Shown piece after piece: positions 37,322 to 46,856 of a stretch of 64,000 bases of DNA. Numbering within the stretch: the first letter of the stretch is position 1; each line of letters begins with the position of its first letter. Below the pieces are notes generated by a model. The model was not told the DNA's origin. It ran no database searches and saw only the letters and a program-made list of their open reading frames with translations. Source of the stretch: Pectinatus cerevisiiphilus (GTDB lineage: Bacteria > Bacillota > Negativicutes > Selenomonadales > Selenomonadaceae); assembly GCF_004341685.1 (NCBI RefSeq), contig NZ_SMAA01000004.1, positions 107,354-171,353 of the forward strand, in the 5' to 3' direction. A program made the translations under genes and the position numbers.

Positions 37322-39223
37322 ATGATACCCCCCAAAACAATTCTCCAAAAATTTATAACCAAAGACATCTTATGCCTTATCATTTCTGCGCTCTCTTTAC
37401 TTTTCAGTTTTTTTGCTATCATCCCTCTTCCCTTTAATGCAGCCTGGATAGCTATTATCCTATGCGGTATCCCAATCATCAAAGAAGCGTTCTCCAGTTT
37501 AATTTCTTCTTTTGATGTTAAGGCAGATCTCTTAGTGTCAATAGCTTTAATTGCTTCCGTAATTATAGGTGAATTTTTTGCAGCCGGAGAGATTGCCGTT
37601 ATAATGAAATTAGGCAGTCTTCTAGAAGATATGACAGTAGCCAAAGCTCAGGCCGGCATAAAAAAATTAGTACAGTTAACACCACAAACTGCCCGGAAAA
37701 TATCAAACGGACAAGAACTTATTATCCCCGCCAAAGATGTTTGCCTCGGTGATATTTTAAGAATTTTACCAGGAGAAACCATTTCCGTCGACGGTAAAAT
37801 CATACGGGGTGAAACATCCGTCAATCAGGCTGTTATGACAGGTGAAGCATTACCTGTTGATAAAGGTGCCGGCGATAAGGTACTAAGTGGTACAATCAAC
37901 CAATTTGGTACTTTTGACATGCAAGCTACACATGTCGGTGAAGATAGTTCTATACAGCGAATGATCCGCCTTGTTCAATCTGCTGATGCCGGTAAAGCAA
38001 AAATTGTCAGCCTTGCAGACAGATGGGCTGTATGGATAGTGGCAGCTGCACTAATCACGGCTTTACTGACCTGGATTATCACGGGGGAAATCATACGTGC
38101 CGTAACAATACTAGTAGTTTTTTGTCCTTGCGCCCTGGTTTTGGCTACGCCCACAGCGATAATGGCAGCTATTGGTAACGCGACAAAACATGGTTTTCTC
38201 ATCAAAGCCGGAGACGCTCTGGAAAAGCTGGCAATGACTTCTAAAATTGCTTTTGATAAGACTGGAACATTAACATACGGGCTGCCCCAGCTTATTGGTA
38301 TGCAAAAATTTTCTTCTGCTTATACGGAAGATGAGATCTTTTTATTTGCAGCCAGCATAGAAGCCCGCTCTGAGCATCCATTAGGAAAAGCTATCCTCGC
38401 AGGTTATACCAAAAGTTCTAATCAAAATTTACTGGCTTTGGAAAAGTTCCAAATATCGCCTGGCCGTGGTTTACAAGCCGTCATTAACGGTAAACATATT
38501 ATTGCCGGTAACATGCGAATGCTCTCAGAATGGCAAATAGATATCAAAAAAAGTCATAGTGATTTTATACAAAAATATTTATCTAACGGTTGCACTCTTG
38601 TATATTTGGCAATTGATAACGAACTTATCGCTTTTTTCGCATTGACTGATACGTTGCGCCCTGACGCAAGCCATATTATTACCAATCTGAAAAACTTAGG
38701 ACTTACCTCTATTCTTTTGACTGGTGACCATGAAAGTGCCGCCCAAAATATCGCCGCCCAAATATACATAGATATAGTCCATGCCAACTGCCTTCCTGTG
38801 GATAAATTAAAGCAAATCGATCTTTATCAAAAAACCGGTAATAATGTCTGTATGGTCGGCGACGGCATTAACGATGCACCTGCCCTAAAAAAAGCCTTCG
38901 TTGGTATTGCTATGGGTGGTATTGGTAATGATATAGCCATGGATGCCGCAGACATCACACTTATAAATGACAATATCAAAGAACTTCCCCATTTGTTACA
39001 TTTAGCAAAAAAAATGATGTTAACCATTAAACACGATCTAATTTTTTCTATGCTGCTTAATTTTATTGCTATTGTTCTGGCAGTAACAGGTATTCTAAAT
39101 CCCGTTGTTGGCGCCTTAGTCCATAATGCAGGTTCTGTACTTGTAATAATAAATTCTTCTTTACTACTAAATTGGCGGGAAAATAAGAACTATACCTATC
39201 CTTCTGCAAAAGAACAGATTTAA
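37322..39223 (+). CDS. Heavy-metal P1B-type ATPase exporter
   Basis: 633 residues from the ATG at 37322; an ATG at 37298 lies within the operator only a few bases past the predicted transcription start. About eight transmembrane helices. Actuator motif TGEALPV, metal-site CPC in FCPCALVLATPTAIMAA (near residue 268), phosphorylated Asp in DKTGTLTYG (near 311), hinge GDGINDAPAL (near 512). No N-terminal HMA domain. The last helices have NPVVGALVHNAGSVLVIINS, a His-Asn signature found in a subgroup whose metal is not settled; it lacks the classic copper residues of helix 6-8 as I recall them. The CsoR neighbour favours copper; zinc/cadmium or another metal remains possible. Confidence 0.9.
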   Translation: MIPPKTILQKFITKDILCLIISALSLLFSFFAIIPLPFNAAWIAIILCGIPIIKEAFSSLISSFDVKADLLVSIALIASVIIGEFFAAGEIAVIMKLGSLLEDMTVAKAQAGIKKLVQLTPQTARKISNGQELIIPAKDVCLGDILRILPGETISVDGKIIRGETSVNQAVMTGEALPVDKGAGDKVLSGTINQFGTFDMQATHVGEDSSIQRMIRLVQSADAGKAKIVSLADRWAVWIVAAALITALLTWIITGEIIRAVTILVVFCPCALVLATPTAIMAAIGNATKHGFLIKAGDALEKLAMTSKIAFDKTGTLTYGLPQLIGMQKFSSAYTEDEIFLFAASIEARSEHPLGKAILAGYTKSSNQNLLALEKFQISPGRGLQAVINGKHIIAGNMRMLSEWQIDIKKSHSDFIQKYLSNGCTLVYLAIDNELIAFFALTDTLRPDASHIITNLKNLGLTSILLTGDHESAAQNIAAQIYIDIVHANCLPVDKLKQIDLYQKTGNNVCMVGDGINDAPALKKAFVGIAMGGIGNDIAMDAADITLINDNIKELPHLLHLAKKMMLTIKHDLIFSMLLNFIAIVLAVTGILNPVVGALVHNAGSVLVIINSSLLLNWRENKNYTYPSAKEQI

Positions 39224-39312
39224 TTTTTTAGTACCCACTCACAATTGTAAATTTTTACATGAATAATACATGATTTTGTACATATTAAATGAAGTTCGTC
39301 ATTCCTTGTCTC

Positions 39313-39341
39313 TTGTCAAAAGATATAGTCTATGCTATCAT
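39313..39341 (+). promoter_or_regulatory. Sigma-A promoter of the MATE gene
   Basis: TTGTCA, 17-nt spacer, TATCAT. The predicted start lies about 10-15 nt before a terminator-like hairpin in the leader. Confidence 0.7.
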
Positions 39342-39360
39342 CAGTTCTGAGCAAAAAAAT

Positions 39361-39390
39361 GAGGGCTGCCCTGCGCAGCTCTTATTTTTC
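39361..39390 (+). terminator. Terminator-like hairpin in the MATE gene leader
   Basis: GAGGGCTGC pairs with GCAGCTCTT (two wobbles) around a CCTGC loop, followed by ATTTTTC. It lies between the MATE promoter and the ribosome site, so it could be an attenuator; it could also simply end upstream transcripts. Confidence 0.6.
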
Positions 39391-39409
39391 TGAAATGAAC
39401 GGAGGCACT

Positions 39410-40774
39410 ATGAAACGAACTTATACCTATAAGCAAAAGACTTTGCAGTTTTTTGCTGTACTGTTACCTATTTTTATAACACAACTTTCAATTGTTTCAA
39501 TAGGTTTTTTTGACACTATCATGTCAGGACATGCAGGTGAACAGGAATTGGCTGGTGTCGCGATCGCTACCAATCTCTTCTTCCCATTTTTCAACAGCAG
39601 TCTTGGCATTATTTCTGGGCTGACACCATCTATAGCACATCTTTACGGAGCAAACGAAAAGGGTAAAATCCGTTTTATCGTCCAACAAGGATTCTATTGG
39701 GCCTTATGTCTAGCTCTGATTTTCATTATTGCCGGTTTTGCACTGGTCACGCTGCTTGTCCCTATTTTGAACCTTGAACCACGTGTAAACTATGTTTTTA
39801 CTCATTTTTTATTGGCCATTGCTTGTGGCATCTGCCCTATTTTTCTATCGGCAGTTTTAAGAAATTTTATTGATGCACTTGGTTTTACCAGACTTACTAT
39901 GTGTATCACGATATGTACTGTTCCCATCAACATCTTTTTAAATTATCTTTTTATTTTCGGTTCATGGGGATTTCCTAGCATGGGTGGTGTTGGTGCAGGG
40001 ATAGGATCAGCCATCACATATTATATAAACCTACTTCTTAATGTACTAGTCGTAACTAATATAAAACCTTTCAAAGATTATCACATCTTCAAGCAATTCC
40101 CGTTACCTTCTTTAAAAGAATGGAAACGGCAGCTTAGCATAGGTATCCCTATAGGGAGTACTATTTTCTGCGAACAAAGTATATTTGGCGCAGTAGGCCT
40201 TCTGATGACTGTTTATGGTACCGTTGTTATTGCCGCCCATCAGTCAGCGCTTAACTTTACTACAATGGTTTATATGATTCCCTTAAGTATAAGTATGGCA
40301 TTAACAATTTTAGTTGGCTATGAACTCGGCGCAGGCCGATATAATGATGCAAAAAAATATAGCCGGCTCGGCCGAATAGCCTCTTTTATTTTCGCAACCA
40401 GTATTGCCACTACTCTAATAAATTTCCGTATGGGAATAGCTTCACTATATACTAATGATCCATCTGTAAAAGCGTTTTTGTCAATATTTCTAATGTATGC
40501 AGTTTGTATGCAGCTGTCTGATGGTATAAATGCTCCATTACAAGGCACTTTACGCGGTTATAAAGATGTCAAAATAACTTTTTATCTTGCTGTATTATCA
40601 TACTGGCTGCTTGGCCTTCCTATTGGCTGGATTTTAGCTGTCCAGCTTAAGCTGGGGCCTTATGGTTATTGGATAGGTTTAATTGCCGGCATCTTAAGCG
40701 GTGCTGTTTTATTAGCACTTCGCCTAAAAGTCGTAGAAAAAAAATACTTAAAAAAAATGACCGGTTCTTGCTAA
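39410..40774 (+). CDS. MATE-family multidrug exporter
   Basis: 454 residues from the ATG at 39410 (GGAGG upstream); a longer frame adds 26 poorly conserved residues. Twelve hydrophobic helices in two homologous halves. NorM-like opening PIFITQLSIVSIGFFDTIMS, the conserved GxAxA-type GELAGVAIATNLFFP region, and FIDALGFTRLTM before helix 6. Such proteins exchange sodium or protons for cationic drugs or metabolites; substrate unknown. Separated from the HAD gene by a bidirectional terminator. Confidence 0.93.
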   Translation: MKRTYTYKQKTLQFFAVLLPIFITQLSIVSIGFFDTIMSGHAGEQELAGVAIATNLFFPFFNSSLGIISGLTPSIAHLYGANEKGKIRFIVQQGFYWALCLALIFIIAGFALVTLLVPILNLEPRVNYVFTHFLLAIACGICPIFLSAVLRNFIDALGFTRLTMCITICTVPINIFLNYLFIFGSWGFPSMGGVGAGIGSAITYYINLLLNVLVVTNIKPFKDYHIFKQFPLPSLKEWKRQLSIGIPIGSTIFCEQSIFGAVGLLMTVYGTVVIAAHQSALNFTTMVYMIPLSISMALTILVGYELGAGRYNDAKKYSRLGRIASFIFATSIATTLINFRMGIASLYTNDPSVKAFLSIFLMYAVCMQLSDGINAPLQGTLRGYKDVKITFYLAVLSYWLLGLPIGWILAVQLKLGPYGYWIGLIAGILSGAVLLALRLKVVEKKYLKKMTGSC

Positions 40775-40850
40775 GGAATCTCTAATTATTTTTCTTCTAC
40801 CTATAAGACGATCGTATTTTACTCTTTTCATTTATATAACTATATAATAC

Positions 40851-40889
40851 AAATACTCGCTGTAATAGATTTTACTACAGCGAGTATTT
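40851..40889. terminator. Bidirectional terminator between MATE and HAD genes
   Basis: Perfect 14-bp stem AAATACTCGCTGTA / TACAGCGAGTATTT, 11-nt loop, T-tract on plus and A-tract upstream giving T's on minus. Overlaps the HAD stop codon. Confidence 0.92.
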
Positions 40890-41689
40890 TATATTTTCAA
40901 CACTTTCTTTATTGCAGCAGCCACTCCATCATTATCACAATCTGCTGTCACAAAAGTTGCTTTTTCCTTAACTGTGTTTTTAGCATTCCCCATTGCTACT
41001 GATAGACCAGCATAAGCAAACATTGGTAAATCATTATCGCCATCTCCCAGCACCATTATTTCTTTCTGGTTAATGCCAAGATATTCTGCCAATAATTTTA
41101 AACCAGTCCCTTTATCTGTTGCAAGGGGTGTAATATCTATTGTATAGCCAGTATTTTGCTGAAAGGAAACATATTTACCAAATTTTTCTTCCAGTTCCGC
41201 TAATATATCTACAGGCAATTTTTTATTATCCCGTAATATAAACTGCGTTATTTTATGGGTATATTTTTTATATGCTTTTCCCGTTTCTATAAAATTAAGT
41301 GTTTTAACAGTAATATAATCAGGAAACATCTTCCACGAAAAATATGGTGCCAGATTTTTTATCCCTATATACCAACTACAATATACATCATTTTCGAAAA
41401 GGAATGCCAAAAGGGCTTCTGCTACTGTATCATCTATATATTTTTCATAAATCAATTCGTCTGTATCAGCAGTTCGCACCATCCCCCCATTACATGAGAT
41501 AACGGGTACTTTACTATGGATTTCTCTGCCAAAAAATGCAGCACAGGCATGCATTCTTCCTGTAGCTATTGATACATCTACATCTTGTTCAGCAGCCTTC
41601 TGCATCAAATTAATGCTTGTCTCACTAACTAATTTCTGGCTGTTCAAAAGAGTTCCATCCAAATCACTGACAATTAATTTTATCGCCAT
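40889..41689 (-). CDS. Cof-type HAD phosphatase
   Basis: 266 residues, HAD superfamily subclass IIB. Nucleophile motif IVSDLDGTLLNS (Asp9, Asp11), motif II VSIATGRMH, motif III Lys in DKGTGLKLL, motif IV GDGDNDLPM. These enzymes dephosphorylate sugar phosphates or flavin/pyridoxal phosphates with magnesium. It lies just downstream of the LevR-like regulator on the same strand (23-nt gap), so it could be a side phosphatase for the sugar-phosphate pathway, but such genes are common and the link is only positional. Confidence 0.92.
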   Translation of the reverse strand: MAIKLIVSDLDGTLLNSQKLVSETSINLMQKAAEQDVDVSIATGRMHACAAFFGREIHSKVPVISCNGGMVRTADTDELIYEKYIDDTVAEALLAFLFENDVYCSWYIGIKNLAPYFSWKMFPDYITVKTLNFIETGKAYKKYTHKITQFILRDNKKLPVDILAELEEKFGKYVSFQQNTGYTIDITPLATDKGTGLKLLAEYLGINQKEIMVLGDGDNDLPMFAYAGLSVAMGNAKNTVKEKATFVTADCDNDGVAAAIKKVLKI

Positions 41690-41712
41690 ACATATCCCAC
41701 CAAACTTTCACA

Positions 41713-44583
41713 TTATTTATATGCTTTTCTAATCAATTCAACAAATTCTGCTTGTTTTTGTATAGATAAAAGTTTTTCAACTTTCTCCTTTTGCTTAAGG
41801 ATCTTAAAAAGTTTATTTATAGCATCAACATCTTCGCTTTTCACTGCTGGCATACATATCAACTGTGCGCTATTACCATTTTTATCCCAATGCATTTCTT
41901 TTTTTAACACAGCAAAAATTATAACCGATTTGTTTACAAAAGATGGCATCCCATGCGGTAGTGCTACATTGTTTCTAAAATAAGTGCTGCTCATAGATTC
42001 CCGTCTCAACACAGAATTTATATACTCGAAGCTTACAAAGCCTTCATTGCATATAAGTTTTCCCATAGTTTCAAGTACTTCCTTTTTAGTTGCACCTTCT
42101 AATCCAATTAATACAAATTTTTCTCTGATTAATGTATGTGCCAACCCACTGCCATTTTTCTTCAGCAAATAATCAAGAAACATTCGTTTATCTTTAGTAA
42201 AATTATTATCATAAGGTATAAAATTTAATCCTTCTATTTTAGGATTAATTGTTCCAACAATGGCCAAAATATTATATTGTTGTTTCAAATTATTTATCTT
42301 GATCTTCACATTATCATCCATTATGCTCATAGAAAATATATTTACACCTGCATAATACCGTGACAGTACATTTTTTATTTTTAAAGCTACACCGTGACCT
42401 GTCAAACACATGCTTATCAATGCTGGTTCTTTATCGGAATTTTCTACTGTTACAAGAGAATAATTATGTTTAGAATTTATGATATCATAATATATATTAT
42501 CTAATGATTCTTCTGATGCATCAGCTTTACGCACTGCTTCCAACACAGAAACTAAATCCACTCTGTCAATTGTCCGTGTCTGCATTCCTGTCCTACTATG
42601 CACTATTTCACCAATACTAACCAATGAACCCATATCTACGAAAAATAATATTCCTTCTTCTGCATTTAAAGATTTTGCAAGTTCAACCACTTGTTCAAAT
42701 ATTTTTACAGGATTTACATCAAGCGGCATATCTATTGCTATAGGAAAATCGACATTAAGCATTTTTTTCACTACATTAACCATTTCTGTTGCTACTTTGC
42801 CATGCGAAATGGTAATTATGGCAATACGATTTCTTCTATCTGGGGACTTCATTAGTTCATGTATATATATTGCAATAAAACCAATTTCCCCTTCGGGTAT
42901 TTCGATTAATTTTCTTTCAGCCAAGCGTTGTGCTAATTGACTAGCCAATTTAAATTCATCAGCAAAATTTTTCTTAATATAAAGAAGATTGGGGTTCATT
43001 ATTTCTTGTTTAAACTTTATTCTTTTTATAGCTTCTTCCAAATGTATAGCTAAATAAATTAATACTTTTTCATTTATTGGTTTATCTGGTTGCTCTTTTC
43101 TTACAAAATTCAAAAATTCTTTCAACAATTGAATAATCGAACTATCTAAAAGATATTTTAGTTCATCAAGCGACGATATATTTCTATTTTGAGAATCCAA
43201 TCGTATTTTATCAAAATATCCCAATAAAAAATTCCATATTATCTCTTCTGTCTTTTCATTAGAAATACTAGCGTTTTTTAACTCATAGTATTTATTTTCT
43301 ATTGTTTCATATATATCTTCTGGTAATGAATATTGATTTTTAGTTGTGAGCAGCGAATCTTCTATTTCGTCACTATTAGGAATAAACAAAGCATCATTAA
43401 ATCTTATATTATTTTTTTGTATGTTTATATCATAAAAAAATTTTTGATATAAAATTTCATTAAAACCTATATATATTTCTTCCCTTTTATTATTTATCTT
43501 ATCAACATATGCATTAGCACAGGTCACCTGTATCTCACTTTTCATCTGACCTATATTTCCCGTATATTTTTTAAAAGCAAATGCTTCCATTATTTTAGCA
43601 TTGACTAAAATTTTATAATTTGTTCTGTTTGCCTCTTGTTGGAAAAAACCATGTATCAATTTTATTTTTTCATGTAAAGACCGATCTTCCAGTGAGGGTA
43701 ATTCTATAATCATCGGAATTCTTCTTCTAAATGTCAAAAGAAGCGACGATTCTATATTCTCTGTAGTTGCTCCAATAAAATATATGTGCGCTGTTCTTTC
43801 TGTATTAACCTCACCCATACGTCTAAACTTCCCTCTATCCAAAATAGAAAATAACATTTCTTGTCCTTTTGGCGGAAGCCGGTGTATTTCATCTAAAAAT
43901 AGCATTCCATTATTTGCTCTTTCTACAAGCCCTTCTGTATCTTTATCAGCTCCTGTAAAAGCTCCCTTTTTATAACCATACAATATTGATACAAGCAGTT
44001 GGGGATTATCACTATAATCAGCACAATTTAACAAAACAAACGGTGCTTCTGCTTCTAAGACTTTTTGCTTCACTGCATATTTATACATATATTCGGCAAA
44101 TAAAGTCTTTCCTGTCCCACTTTCTCCCACAATAAGGGTAGGTAAGCCAAAAGGTGGATATAAAATAGCCGCTTGACCTTGTTTTATATTTTTTAACAGA
44201 CTGCCCTTGCAGCCAATTAATTTTGAAAAAACATCTTTTTCTTCTGTAAATTTTTCTGTATTATTCTCTATATCATTATTTTTTCCTTCATTCATAAGGT
44301 CAGATATATATGTTCTTGATATACAGATGCCTCTTTCTGTTAATTTACTTACAAGGCTGCCTGCACTTATATTTGGTTCACTCATTTTTATTGCGCTGAT
44401 AGCAGCTTTAACAATCTCTTTTTTCCTTGTACGTGAATTGGGTATGTTTAGCTCTTTCCTTATCCCAGTGACAGTTTCGCGTAAAACATTTAATTTTTCT
44501 GCCAATTGTTCATCTGTAAGTGGATTTTTTTTATTTTCAGTCTTAATCATAGCCATCAGCTTATCCTTTAAATTCACAGTCAC
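41713..44583 (-). CDS. LevR-like sigma-54 activator with PTS regulatory domains
   Basis: 956 residues from a GTG with AGGAGG 7 nt upstream. N-terminal DNA-binding region (1-100, two helix-turn-helix-like stretches), AAA+ domain (about 115-350) with Walker A GESGTGKT at 153-160, the sigma-54 contact loop GAFTGA at 207-212 and Walker B MLFLDE at 227-232. Then a PRD (about 465-575), an EIIA-mannose-like domain (RIAIITISHG), an EIIB-like domain (SMCLTGHGVALKIKNVL), and a C-terminal EIIA-type domain with the phospho-His motif ALPHG. Classic LevR ends in a second PRD; here an EIIA of the fructose/mannitol type takes that place. It should sense PTS flux by phosphorylation and open the -24/-12 promoter of the upstream PTS operon. 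Confidence 0.93.
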   Translation of the reverse strand: MTVNLKDKLMAMIKTENKKNPLTDEQLAEKLNVLRETVTGIRKELNIPNSRTRKKEIVKAAISAIKMSEPNISAGSLVSKLTERGICISRTYISDLMNEGKNNDIENNTEKFTEEKDVFSKLIGCKGSLLKNIKQGQAAILYPPFGLPTLIVGESGTGKTLFAEYMYKYAVKQKVLEAEAPFVLLNCADYSDNPQLLVSILYGYKKGAFTGADKDTEGLVERANNGMLFLDEIHRLPPKGQEMLFSILDRGKFRRMGEVNTERTAHIYFIGATTENIESSLLLTFRRRIPMIIELPSLEDRSLHEKIKLIHGFFQQEANRTNYKILVNAKIMEAFAFKKYTGNIGQMKSEIQVTCANAYVDKINNKREEIYIGFNEILYQKFFYDINIQKNNIRFNDALFIPNSDEIEDSLLTTKNQYSLPEDIYETIENKYYELKNASISNEKTEEIIWNFLLGYFDKIRLDSQNRNISSLDELKYLLDSSIIQLLKEFLNFVRKEQPDKPINEKVLIYLAIHLEEAIKRIKFKQEIMNPNLLYIKKNFADEFKLASQLAQRLAERKLIEIPEGEIGFIAIYIHELMKSPDRRNRIAIITISHGKVATEMVNVVKKMLNVDFPIAIDMPLDVNPVKIFEQVVELAKSLNAEEGILFFVDMGSLVSIGEIVHSRTGMQTRTIDRVDLVSVLEAVRKADASEESLDNIYYDIINSKHNYSLVTVENSDKEPALISMCLTGHGVALKIKNVLSRYYAGVNIFSMSIMDDNVKIKINNLKQQYNILAIVGTINPKIEGLNFIPYDNNFTKDKRMFLDYLLKKNGSGLAHTLIREKFVLIGLEGATKKEVLETMGKLICNEGFVSFEYINSVLRRESMSSTYFRNNVALPHGMPSFVNKSVIIFAVLKKEMHWDKNGNSAQLICMPAVKSEDVDAINKLFKILKQKEKVEKLLSIQKQAEFVELIRKAYK

Positions 44584-44737
44584 TATGCAACCTCCTTGTC
44601 ATTAATTAATTTTTCTCATTTTTCTGTTATATATTTTTCAATTTTTTTACTTTTTCCATACTTAAGAAAACAAAACTAAATTATATACTACAACAGTTAA
44701 TAGTAAAAGTACACAATATACAAATTTATATTAGCAG

Positions 44738-44779
44738 AAAAGGCAAGGTTGTATATCTTACAAATACACCTTGCCTTTT
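44738..44779 (-). terminator. Terminator of the PTS/aldolase operon
   Basis: Arms AAAAGGCAAGG and CCTTGCCTTTT extended by TGTAT/ATACA with one bulged T, loop of about 11 nt, T-rich on both sides. It lies about 100 nt past the last dehydrogenase gene, ahead of the regulator gene, which must have its own promoter in the A/T-rich 44584-44737. Confidence 0.85.
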
Positions 44780-44882
44780 CACTCAGTAAAAATGGGGGTT
44801 ATGCTGTGTAGAGTAACAACTACTGCAGCTTAGTTATCAGGCAGTCAACGTCACAGTTTAACTGCCCAGGAAACCTAGTTTA

Positions 44883-45923
44883 TCAATTACGAACATTCAA
44901 CATTTGTTTTCCTGTCAAATAGCGTTTGAGATCCTCTATACCAATTTCGACGGAATTACGCATAGTATCACATGATGTGCCTGCTAAATGAGAAGTAAGG
45001 GTAATATTATCCAACTGCAGATAAGGATGATTTTTAGGTAATGGTTCTTCATCATAGACATCTACTGCTGCGCCTCCTATGCTTCTGTTTTTCAAGGCAT
45101 TTACCAGTGCATCAGTATCTACTAATCCAGAACGGGCTGTATTGATAAAATATGCTGTTTTTTTCATTTTCGCTAATTGCTCAGTCCCAATGAAATGGTG
45201 TGTTTTTTCTGAAAGCCGCAAGTGCACGCTCACGAAATCAGCTGTTTTTAATAATTCATCAAGTTCAACAAATTTTACATTAGTATCTGTAAATTTATTC
45301 TTATCAATATACGGATCATAAACAATAACTTTTGTACCAAATCCTTGTAATCTTTCTGCTACTCTTTGTCCTATATAACCAAAACCAACAATTCCAGCAG
45401 TCATTGTACGCATATCATGAATATATTCCTGATTTACATATTTTTTACACCACTTACCTTCAAATATAAGTTTATGACTACGGGCAATATTTTTATTTTC
45501 TGCAATCATCATACCTACAGTAAAATCAGCTACTGCATTTGCACTACGCCAAGGTGCATTTATAAGTTTTACTTTTTTTTCTGTTAAGGCAGCAACATCA
45601 GCATTTTCATAGCCACCGCGTAATACAGCTGCAACCTTTAAATTTTTACAGGCATTTATTACTTCTTTATTTATAGAAGCTACATGCACTACAAGAATAT
45701 CTTTATCTGCACAATGTTTAAGTAATTCCTGGCATGTAGGTGCAGCATCCACCCCTCCATGTTCTATTAACAACATACGGTCTGTTATTGGCCCCATTGC
45801 ATACATATCTTTATCTTCAATTATTGATACTTCGGCACCGTATTGTTCCAAGTCATGCATTTGTTCCATAAGGTCTTTAGTTATACCACCATCTGCCACG
45901 CAGAGAATTTTTGTCTTTGCCAT
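44883..45923 (-). CDS. D-2-hydroxyacid dehydrogenase, copy 2
   Basis: 346 residues from the ATG at 45923 (GGGAGAG upstream); an ATG 13 codons earlier overlaps the aldolase stop. D-isomer 2-hydroxyacid dehydrogenase family: NAD-binding GIVGFGYIGQRVAERLQGFG, catalytic Arg in AVLRGGYENAD, catalytic Glu in DEEPLPKNHP, catalytic His in LTSHLAGTS. It interconverts a 2-hydroxyacid and 2-oxoacid with NAD(H). Close paralogue of the dehydrogenase two genes upstream, with the aldolase between them. Last gene of the operon. Substrate unknown. Confidence 0.9.
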   Translation of the reverse strand: MAKTKILCVADGGITKDLMEQMHDLEQYGAEVSIIEDKDMYAMGPITDRMLLIEHGGVDAAPTCQELLKHCADKDILVVHVASINKEVINACKNLKVAAVLRGGYENADVAALTEKKVKLINAPWRSANAVADFTVGMMIAENKNIARSHKLIFEGKWCKKYVNQEYIHDMRTMTAGIVGFGYIGQRVAERLQGFGTKVIVYDPYIDKNKFTDTNVKFVELDELLKTADFVSVHLRLSEKTHHFIGTEQLAKMKKTAYFINTARSGLVDTDALVNALKNRSIGGAAVDVYDEEPLPKNHPYLQLDNITLTSHLAGTSCDTMRNSVEIGIEDLKRYLTGKQMLNVRN

Positions 45924-45958
45924 TTTTATCTCTCCCAAAATATTTTCTTCGTCAAATT

Positions 45959-46843
45959 TCATGCTTTATTCGTAGAACCGACCAAATCAATTTTCGCAGC
46001 GACTACTTTCTTTAAGGCTATTAAAGGTTTTTCATTAGCATTATGGGGCCATATAGCTAAATGTTCAGCCGCGTTCAATTCATCTTTCATCGTACCGTAA
46101 AAAGCGGTAAGCATTTCTGAGAATATATTTAATTTGCATATTCCATTTTGTACTGATTCTTTTATTAATGCATCTGGTGTCCCCGAACCACCATGCATTA
46201 CCATTGGTACAACGGATATTTCATTTAATGTCTTTAATCTATCAAAATGAATTTTAGGCTTATATACATATATACCATGCGCTGTTCCCACTGCTACCGC
46301 GATACAATCAACCCCTGTAGCATCAATAAACTGCTTAAGTTCATCTGGGCGCGTCAAAGAATCTTCTGGTTTATCAAATGTATCTTTCTTAGGTGCACCG
46401 ATTTCACTGCTTCCTACTATTCCATCACCTACATGTCCCAGTTCTGCTTCGACACTAACATCAAATTTATGGGCATAATCAACAACAGTTTTCGTCTTTT
46501 CGATATTTTCCTTTAATGGAAGCATTGATCCATCAATCATTACAGATGAAAAACCTGCATTTACGCATTTTTTTATAAATTCCACATCAGTTGCATGGTC
46601 TAAATGAATACATACTGGAACAGATGCTTTTTGCGCTATTTTTCTCAAACTATAAAGCCAATAATCCAACCTGTCGCCTTGTAAATCCAGACATAATCCC
46701 ATTAAAATAACAGGGGATTTCTTTTTTTCAGCCACTTCCACTACGGCAAGTGCCATCTCAAGATTACTTACATCGAACGCTCCTACTGCATATTTGTTCT
46801 TGCGGGCATCGTTGAGCATTTCCTTTAAACTAACTAGTGACAT
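45959..46843 (-). CDS. Class II ketose-bisphosphate aldolase
   Basis: 294 residues, FbaA/GatY/KbaY family. Metal-binding His in CIHLDHATD, the Glu in VEAELGHVGDG, GTAHGIY with a second metal His, and MHGGSG with the third; the phosphate-binding GGSGTP and NIFSEM follow. It splits a ketose 1,6-bisphosphate-type or similar substrate into dihydroxyacetone phosphate and an aldehyde. In galactitol loci the partner GatY acts on tagatose 1,6-bisphosphate, but there is no phosphofructokinase-like kinase or GatD dehydrogenase here, so the substrate may differ. AGGAGGA precedes the ATG. Confidence 0.92.
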   Translation of the reverse strand: MSLVSLKEMLNDARKNKYAVGAFDVSNLEMALAVVEVAEKKKSPVILMGLCLDLQGDRLDYWLYSLRKIAQKASVPVCIHLDHATDVEFIKKCVNAGFSSVMIDGSMLPLKENIEKTKTVVDYAHKFDVSVEAELGHVGDGIVGSSEIGAPKKDTFDKPEDSLTRPDELKQFIDATGVDCIAVAVGTAHGIYVYKPKIHFDRLKTLNEISVVPMVMHGGSGTPDALIKESVQNGICKLNIFSEMLTAFYGTMKDELNAAEHLAIWPHNANEKPLIALKKVVAAKIDLVGSTNKA

Positions 46844-46856
46844 AAATATTCCTCCA

